A stretch of 5,708 bases of DNA from Pseudomonadota bacterium (GTDB lineage Bacteria; Pseudomonadota; Gammaproteobacteria; Xanthomonadales; Rhodanobacteraceae). Positions 1-3,836 of this stretch are shown piece after piece. The notes under the pieces were generated by a model. The model was not told the DNA's origin and made no database searches. It saw only the letters and a program-made list of their open reading frames with translations. The stretch is from assembly GCA_023430685.1 (NCBI GenBank), contig JAEYZH010000195.1, forward strand, positions 1-5,708, given 5' to 3'. The position numbers and the translations under genes were made by a program. Every line of letters starts with the position of its first letter. Position 1 is the first letter of the stretch.

Positions 1-837
1 GAACACGTCCTGGAACCCCTGGTACGGCAACGGCGCCGCCTTCATCACCGCCTGCTCGATCGAGTTGCGCGTGACAGGATCGGCATTGCAGGGTGAACCC
101 ACCGTGACACTGATCACTTCGCCGCCCGGGATCTGCGCGATGCGCAGCACGCAGCGCAGTCCCGCCGTCGCCGATTCCGGCCGGTTCCAGTTGTCCGTCA
201 CCGCGGCCTGGATCGCCGCGGCGTACCGCGCCGCGAGGCTGTCATCCGCCCCGCCCGCGCCGGTGCGCGCCTGCGGCGCTTCCTGCTCGGTCTCCGCCGC
301 TGCCTGCGCTTCGGCCTTCTCGCGGTTGCGATCTTCGAGCTGCGCGAGGCGCTCGCGCTCGAGGTTGGCCTTGCGTTCGGCGTCGGCGCGCTGCTTGCGG
401 ATCTCCTCGAGCTGCTTGCGCTGCTCGGCTAGCTTGCGCTGCTGCTCCTGCTCGAGTTCGACCTGTTCCTGCCGGATGCGTTCTTCCTGTTCGCGCTGCT
501 CCTGCGCGGCCTTCTCCTGCGCGAGCGCCGCGACCTTCTCGCGCTCGACCGTGTCCTGGCGCAGCACCTCGGTCGGCGGTGGCCGCGGCGGTTCGGCCGC
601 GGGTTTGGGCGGCGCCGGTTTCGGCGGCGGCTTGGCGGGCTCCGGTTTCGCCCGCCCGCTGCGCGGCTTCGGCGCGGCCGTCGGTCCCACCAGCGACGCC
701 TCGATGACCGGGCCCGGCATCACCACGGGGCGCGTCTCGTGCGTCCACCACAGGCCCGCGAGCAGCGCGAGGACACAGGCGAGGTGCAGGCCGAGTGCGA
801 ACGCGAATGCACGCAGCTTGTCGGCGAAGCTCTCCAT
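1..837 (-). CDS. tolA: TolA, periplasm-spanning Tol-Pal protein (3' end cut by window)
   Basis: TolA links the TolQR motor in the inner membrane to TolB/Pal at the outer membrane. The minus frame is open from ATG at 837 to the window edge (279 residues, no stop). A membrane anchor spans about residues 9-31, with His18 at the place of the conserved TolA/TonB transmembrane histidine. A Pro/Lys/Ala-rich stretch (55-89) follows, then a charged Gln/Glu/Arg/Lys coiled coil (about 95-185). The C-terminal TolA domain begins near 198 (LAARYAAAIQAAV, NWNRP) and holds a cysteine pair (RCVL at 228-231, SPC at 248-250), a PGGEVISV strand and the late motif KAAPLPYQGF. By comparison with relatives only some 10-20 residues should be missing. 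The coil is much shorter than in the 421-residue E. coli protein. The start lies 4 nt after the tolR stop with no clear Shine-Dalgarno, suggesting coupled translation. Identification rests on domain order, motifs and the tolQR context. Confidence 0.95.
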   Translation of the reverse strand, partial: MESFADKLRAFAFALGLHLACVLALLAGLWWTHETRPVVMPGPVIEASLVGPTAAPKPRSGRAKPEPAKPPPKPAPPKPAAEPPRPPPTEVLRQDTVEREKVAALAQEKAAQEQREQEERIRQEQVELEQEQQRKLAEQRKQLEEIRKQRADAERKANLERERLAQLEDRNREKAEAQAAAETEQEAPQARTGAGGADDSLAARYAAAIQAAVTDNWNRPESATAGLRCVLRIAQIPGGEVISVTVGSPCNADPVTRNSIEQAVMKAAPLPYQGFQDVF

Positions 838-841
838 CCGC

Positions 842-1285
842 TCAGCGCGCCCGGCCCGCGGGTTGTTCCTGCAGTGGCTGGCTCATGAGCCCGACCTTGG
901 GCACGCCGGCGGACTGCAGCAGCACCATCGCCTGGTAGATCATGCCGTAATCGGCGCGCTGGTCGCCCGCCACCAGCACGGGCAACTGCGGATTCTCCTT
1001 CACGAAAGCTGAAACCTTGTTGACCAGCGCATCGGCTTCGATCTCCTCCCGCTCGCCGGCGCCGAGCGTGAGAAACAGCTTGCCGTCCTGGTCGACGCTG
1101 ACGACCGCGGGTTCCTTGTCGTTCTGGATCGACTTCGCGGCCGACTGCGGCAGCTCGATGTCGACGCCGAGGTTCATCAGCGGCGCAGTCACCATGAAGA
1201 TGATCAGCAGCACGAGCATCACGTCGATGTACGGAACGACGTTGATCTCGGCCTTGAGTTTGCGCTTGTGGCGACGAAGGGACAT
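842..1285 (-). CDS. tolR: TolR, Tol-Pal motor subunit (ExbD/TolR family)
   Basis: TolR is the single-pass subunit that, with TolQ, converts proton flux into movement of TolA. The 147-residue protein has a short basic cytoplasmic N-terminus (RRHKRKLKAEINVVPYID). One membrane segment follows at about 17-36 (IDVMLVLLIIFMVTAPL), with Asp21 equivalent to the proton-carrying Asp23 of E. coli TolR. The periplasmic domain runs from about 42 to 137 and includes DGKLFLTLG, LPVLVAGDQ and the terminal VGLMSQP strand. Length and motif order are normal for the family. ATG at 1285 is chosen because MSLRRHKRKLKAEINVVP is the usual N-terminus. The 14 nt before it are pyrimidine-rich (CCTCTCCCC) and contain no Shine-Dalgarno. 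Unlike most tolQ-tolR pairs, 112 nt separate it from tolQ, part of it a GATTCGG repeat array. The stop is 4 nt before tolA. Confidence 0.97.
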   Translation of the reverse strand: MSLRRHKRKLKAEINVVPYIDVMLVLLIIFMVTAPLMNLGVDIELPQSAAKSIQNDKEPAVVSVDQDGKLFLTLGAGEREEIEADALVNKVSAFVKENPQLPVLVAGDQRADYGMIYQAMVLLQSAGVPKVGLMSQPLQEQPAGRAR

Positions 1286-1299
1286 TGGGGAGAGGCCGT

Positions 1300-1327
1300 G
1301 ATTCGTGATTCGGGATTCGGGATTCGG
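1300..1327. repeat. GATTCGG heptamer array between tolQ and tolR
   Basis: Four tandem 7-mers lie on the plus strand: GATTCGT, GATTCGG, GATTCGG, GATTCGG (read in register, GGGATTC). They occupy part of the 112-nt tolQ-tolR gap and end 14 nt upstream of the tolR ATG on the transcript. The motif fits the GGGNATC class (N = T) known to be enriched between genes in Xanthomonas. No inverted partner was found in the rest of the gap. Because the first unit is altered, only two full GGG tracts remain, so a canonical four-tract quadruplex is not predicted here. Confidence 0.9.
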
Positions 1328-1397
1328 TGGAGCGCAACGCCGCGCGACAGGTCAACGCAGTGGTGGGCGCCAGGGGGTTCGACCGGGCGCGCCGTGC

Positions 1398-2078
1398 TCA
1401 ATCCTCGACGTGCGCCTGGCGCGCGAGGATCGAGGAGAACTCCTCGACGAAGGTGTCATAGCGCATCGCGATGCGTTCGAGGCGCGTGGAGTAGCGGTTG
1501 TAGGCCCACACCGCGGGGATCGCGGCGAACAGGCCCATCGCGGTCGCGATCAGCGCTTCGGAGATGCCGGGCGCGACCATCGCGATCGTCGCTTCCTTGA
1601 CGTTCGCGAGGCCCTGGAACGCGATCATGATGCCCCACACGGTGCCGAACAGGCCGACGTAGGGGCTGATCGAGCCGACGTTGGCGAGGAATTCGAGGCT
1701 GTGCTCGAGGCGCTCGACTTCGCGCGTGGAGGCGACGCGCATCGCGCGCTGCGCACCCTCCAGCAGCGTGCGCGAATCCACGCCGCGGCGCTGGCGCAGT
1801 CGCGCGAACTCCCGGAAACCCGCTTCGAAGATCGCGGCGCTGCCGGTGATGCGCTCGTCCCCGGCGCTGACGTCCTTGAACAGCCCGGCGAGGTCGGCGC
1901 CGGACCAGAAGCGCTCCTCGAATTCGTCGGCGCTCGCGTTGGCGCGGTCGATCAGCGCCTTCTTGCGGAAGATGATGAACCACGAAGCGACCGAGAACAC
2001 GATCAGGATGCCGAGCACGAGCTTGACCGGCACGCTCGCGCCGAGCACCAGGCCGAGGACGTTGAGTTCCGAATTCAT
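1398..2078 (-). CDS. tolQ: TolQ, Tol-Pal motor subunit (MotA/TolQ/ExbB family)
   Basis: TolQ is the multimeric inner-membrane proton channel subunit that surrounds the TolR helices and acts on TolA. The 226-residue protein has three membrane segments: about 15-37 (SVPVKLVLGILIVFSVASW), about 134-156 (VGSISPYVGLFGTVWGIM) and about 170-193 (GISEALIATAMGLFAAIPAV). A large cytoplasmic loop lies between the first and second. Thr146 (FGTVWG) and Thr179 (IATAMG) match conserved channel-lining threonines of the family. Length is close to E. coli TolQ (230). The start at 2078 shares ATGA with the ybgC stop, which implies translational coupling; the only upstream purine run is AAGGGA, about 11-16 nt before the ATG. 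tolR follows after an unusually long 112-nt gap. No unusual residues were seen. Confidence 0.97.
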   Translation of the reverse strand: MNSELNVLGLVLGASVPVKLVLGILIVFSVASWFIIFRKKALIDRANASADEFEERFWSGADLAGLFKDVSAGDERITGSAAIFEAGFREFARLRQRRGVDSRTLLEGAQRAMRVASTREVERLEHSLEFLANVGSISPYVGLFGTVWGIMIAFQGLANVKEATIAMVAPGISEALIATAMGLFAAIPAVWAYNRYSTRLERIAMRYDTFVEEFSSILARQAHVED

Positions 2079-2575
2079 CGAGGGGAAATCCCTTGCAGGA
2101 GGTTGGTCGGGATGGGACGGGGCTTGAACGATCCGGCGTCGACGCAGGCGATGCGTACCCGCGCTTCGACCAGCGGTCGCGGCTCGGGTTCACGCCGCAA
2201 CTGCTGGCGCACGATGAAACTCGCGCTGCGGCATTCCTCGACGTCGACCGTCGCTTCGAGCAGGTCGTCGAGCCGCGCCGGCGCGTTGAACCCGATTTCG
2301 ATGCGATGCACGACGAACACGAGGCCATGCGCCTCGCGCAGCGCCTGCTGGCCGCAGCCGCCCGCTCGAAACCATTCCGTGCGCGCACGCTCGAGGAAAT
2401 GCAGGTAGCGCGCATGATAGACGACTCCACCCGCGTCGGTGTCTTCCCAGTAGACGCGGCAGGGCCACGCGAAGGAAGGCGGGGAATCGGGAATCGGGAA
2501 TCGGGAATCGTTTGAAGCCTTCCTGACCCCGCAACCCCGTCGCGGCCCCGGTGGACCGCTCTGACTATTCCCCAT
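2075..2575 (-). CDS. ybgC: YbgC, Tol-Pal-associated acyl-CoA thioesterase with repeat-encoded N-terminal extension
   Basis: YbgC is a cytoplasmic hotdog-fold thioesterase (4HBT family) acting on acyl-CoAs and regularly encoded at the head of tol operons. The conserved domain starts near residue 36 (AWPCRVYWEDTDAGGVVYHA). Asp47 in the DTDAGGVVYH motif corresponds to the catalytic Asp of 4-hydroxybenzoyl-CoA thioesterase. ERARTEW (62-68), APARLDDLLE and the terminal SFKPRPIPTNL also fit. The family is usually about 130-140 residues; here the frame gives 166. The extra 34 residues are encoded by an inverted-repeat element: residues 23-34 (DSRFPIPDSPPS) read from one heptamer arm, residues 1-4 from the other. 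ATG at 2575 is the only ATG, GTG or TTG in frame before the domain, and an in-frame TAG lies one codon upstream of it. It overlaps the ruvB end by 11 nt. Use of a non-standard start such as the ATT at codon 28 cannot be excluded. The function is secure; the start is less certain. Confidence 0.93.
   Translation of the reverse strand: MGNSQSGPPGPRRGCGVRKASNDSRFPIPDSPPSFAWPCRVYWEDTDAGGVVYHARYLHFLERARTEWFRAGGCGQQALREAHGLVFVVHRIEIGFNAPARLDDLLEATVDVEECRSASFIVRQQLRREPEPRPLVEARVRIACVDAGSFKPRPIPTNLLQGISPR
2475..2510. repeat. GGGAATC heptamer array, ybgC-proximal arm
   Basis: The plus strand reads GAAGGC, then GGGGAATC and three GGGAATC units, ending in G at 2510. This gives four G-tracts separated by 4-nt loops, a canonical quadruplex-type motif on the strand opposite the mRNA. 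On the coding strand it is C-rich and translates to YbgC residues 23-34. Four units is the repeat number reported as preferred for GGGNATC arrays in Xanthomonas. Confidence 0.92.
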
Positions 2576-2600
2576 TCCCTATTCCCGATTCCCCGCCTTC
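2565..2600. repeat. GGGAATC-type heptamer array, ruvB-terminal arm
   Basis: On the minus strand (mRNA sense) it reads GAAGGCGGGGAATC, GGGAATA, GGGAATG, GGGAATAG. It is a degenerate copy of the other arm, with three substitutions. Its last three bases are the ruvB TAG, and the ATG embedded at 2575-2573 is the ybgC start. Four G-tracts lie on the mRNA strand. Confidence 0.9.
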
Positions 2601-3614
2601 GAACAGGTCCTGCGGCCGCCGCGGCAGCGCGAAGCCGAAGTGGCGCCAGCATTTCGCGGTGACCATGCGGCCGCGCGCGGTGCGCACGAGGTAGCCCTGC
2701 TGGATCAGGTAGGGTTCGATCACGTCTTCGATCGTGCCGCGTTCCTCGCTGAGCGCGGCCGCGAGCGATTCGACGCCGACCGGGCCGCCTTCGAAGTTCT
2801 CGATGATCATCGTGAGCAGGCGGCGATCGAGTGCGTCGAAGCCTTCGCCGTCGACCTTGAGCATCTCGAGCGCGGCCGACGCGACGTCGCGCGTGATGGT
2901 GCCGTTGGCGCGGATCTCGGCGTAGTCGCGCACGCGCCGCAGCAACCTGTTCGCGATGCGCGGCGTGCCACGCGAACGTCGCGCGATCTCGCCCGCGCCG
3001 TCCGCATCGCAGCCGATCTCGAGGATGCGCGCGGCGCGCCGCACGATCGCCGCGAGTTCGAGCGGACTGTAGAACTCCAGCCGCTGCACGATGCCGAAGC
3101 GGTCGCGCAGCGGCGCGGTCAGGAGCCCCGCGCGCGTGGTCGCGCCGATCAGCGTGAAAGGCGGCAGGTCGAGCTTGATCGAGCGCGCGGCCGGGCCCTC
3201 GCCGATCATGATGTCGATCTGGAAATCCTCGAGCGCCGGGTACAGCACTTCCTCGACGATCGGCGAAAGCCTGTGGATCTCGTCGACGAAGAGCACGTCG
3301 CGCGGCTGCAGGTTCGTCAGCAACGCCGCGAGATCGCCGGGCCGCTCGAGCACCGGCCCCGAGGTCGAACGCAGATTCACGCCGAGCTCGTTCGCGATCA
3401 CGTGCGAGAGCGTGGTCTTGCCGAGACCCGGCGGGCCGAAGATCAGCACATGGTCGAGCGCCCCGCCCCGCCGACGCGCTGCCTCGATCGCGATCCCGAG
3501 CTGCTCGCGCACGACCGGCTGCCCGAGGTACTCGGACAGCCGCTGCGGACGTATCGTCGCCTCGGCGACATCGTCTTCGCGGGTGGCGCTGGCGGAGGTG
3601 AGGCGGTCGGGCAT
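2565..3614 (-). CDS. ruvB: RuvB, Holliday junction branch-migration ATPase
   Basis: RuvB is the hexameric AAA+ motor that, with RuvA, drives branch migration of Holliday junctions before RuvC cleaves them. In the 349-residue reading the large ATPase domain has Walker A GPPGLGKT (60-67), Walker B with DEIH (111-114), sensor 1 GATTRAG (157-163), the arginine finger in LRDRFG (Arg170) and sensor 2 GTPRIANRLLRRVRD (216-230). A winged-helix DNA-binding domain follows, with GPVGVESLAAALSEERGT and IEPYLIQQGYLVRTARGRM. ATG at 3614 (MPDRLTSASATRED) is chosen over an in-frame TTG at 3665 because relatives begin near it and the longer form would only translate repeat DNA. No Shine-Dalgarno precedes it; the upstream bases are a C-rich repeat ending at the ATG. 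The expected C-terminus, QDLF (residues 335-338), is followed by 11 residues (339-349) and a stop encoded by a GGGAATC-type repeat arm. ruvA and ruvC are not in the window. Confidence 0.97.
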   Translation of the reverse strand: MPDRLTSASATREDDVAEATIRPQRLSEYLGQPVVREQLGIAIEAARRRGGALDHVLIFGPPGLGKTTLSHVIANELGVNLRSTSGPVLERPGDLAALLTNLQPRDVLFVDEIHRLSPIVEEVLYPALEDFQIDIMIGEGPAARSIKLDLPPFTLIGATTRAGLLTAPLRDRFGIVQRLEFYSPLELAAIVRRAARILEIGCDADGAGEIARRSRGTPRIANRLLRRVRDYAEIRANGTITRDVASAALEMLKVDGEGFDALDRRLLTMIIENFEGGPVGVESLAAALSEERGTIEDVIEPYLIQQGYLVRTARGRMVTAKCWRHFGFALPRRPQDLFEGGESGIGNGE

Positions 3615-3615
3615 G

Positions 3616-3650
3616 GGGGCGAGGGGCGAGGGGCTAGGGTTTAGGGACTC
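3616..3650. repeat. GGGGCGA-type heptad array abutting the ruvB start codon
   Basis: Five successive heptads on the plus strand are GGGGCGA, GGGGCGA, GGGGCTA, GGGTTTA and GGGACTC. They are separated from the ruvB ATG by a single base, so they fill the ribosome-binding region with C-rich sequence on the mRNA strand. The array has five G-tracts with loops of 3 to 4 nt on the plus strand. It differs in sequence from the GGGNATC arrays but shares their 7-nt period and leading GGG. Confidence 0.88.
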
Positions 3651-3796
3651 GCGACTTGAAGCCAAGCGCGAGCGGCATCGGGACGATTATGCGGGTTTCG
3701 GAAGCGACGGACGTGCGCGAAGTAGTACGGCGGATGAACGAGCGACCGACATCGATCAAGCCGTGATCGCTCCATTCCCGGCGATCCCCAGCGCCA

Positions 3797-3831
3797 GGCC
3801 CCTGGTCCCTCGCCCCTTGGTCCCTCGCCCC
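3797..3831. repeat. GGGGCGA/GGGACCA heptad array just after kup
   Basis: On the minus strand (mRNA sense) it reads GGGGCGA, GGGACCA, an extra A, GGGGCGA, GGGACCA, GGGGCC. On the plus strand this is a 14-nt direct repeat, TGGTCCCTCGCCCC, at 3803-3816 and 3818-3831. It starts 5 nt after the kup stop and is inverted relative to the array at 3616-3650; the shared core is GGGGCGAGGG. Five G-tracts lie on the mRNA strand. Confidence 0.88.
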
Positions 3832-3836
3832 AAGCC

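Larger units (their letters stand above)
2475..2600. repeat. 126-bp inverted-repeat element across the ruvB/ybgC junction
   Basis: Two 36-nt arms (2475-2510 and 2565-2600) are inverted copies matching at 33 of 36 positions, including a perfect 20-nt outer stretch (GAAGGCGGGGAATCGGGAAT). They enclose a 54-nt unique spacer (2511-2564). In the ruvB-ybgC transcript they can pair into a long hairpin with three mismatches. The ybgC ATG lies in the upstream arm. That arm exactly encodes the last 11 RuvB residues plus stop, and the element as a whole encodes YbgC residues 1-34. It could be a small non-autonomous mobile repeat, or two heptamer arrays that arose at one site. No transposase and no target-site duplication were recognised. 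Confidence 0.85.
3615..3836. other. kup-ruvB intergenic region framed by inverted heptad arrays
   Basis: This 222-nt gap is filled at both ends by G-rich heptad arrays in inverted orientation, leaving about 146 nt of unique sequence (3651-3796). I see no convincing small gene, tRNA or rho-independent terminator in the unique part. A CATAAT hexamer on the minus strand (3691-3686) could be a -10 box for ruvB but has no good -35 partner. A 6-bp stem with a 10-nt loop (3765-3770 with 3781-3786) has no T-tract. Confidence 0.7.

Noticed and set aside
65..1012. Plus-strand frame opposite tolA/tolR
   Set aside because: Ser/Arg/Cys-rich translation caused by the antisense of the TolA coiled-coil codons; no domain.
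1305..2408. Plus-strand 367-codon frame opposite tolQ and ybgC
   Set aside because: Antisense shadow of two clear genes; its start lies inside the heptamer array.
1456..2652. 398-codon minus-strand frame across ruvB, ybgC and tolQ
   Set aside because: It shadows three well-supported genes, is Arg-rich and has no recognisable domain; long spurious frames are expected in high-GC DNA.
2640..3644. Long plus-strand frame opposite ruvB
   Set aside because: It is antisense to a fully conserved RuvB, with composition typical of the complement of GC-rich codons and no recognisable motifs.
3615..3665. Longer RuvB starting at TTG 3665
   Set aside because: The added 17 residues are mostly translation of the heptad array, and relatives begin near MPDRLTSASATRED-like sequence, so ATG 3614 is preferred.
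3686..3715. Sigma-70 promoter for ruvB
   Set aside because: CATAAT resembles a -10 box, but no TTGACA-like hexamer lies 16-18 nt upstream; a single hexamer is weak evidence.
3765..3786. Terminator after kup
   Set aside because: GATCGC/GCGATC stem with a 10-nt loop is short and has no following T-tract on the transcript strand.
2475..3831. CRISPR array
   Set aside because: The repeats are tandem 7-mers without spacers and have no cas genes nearby.
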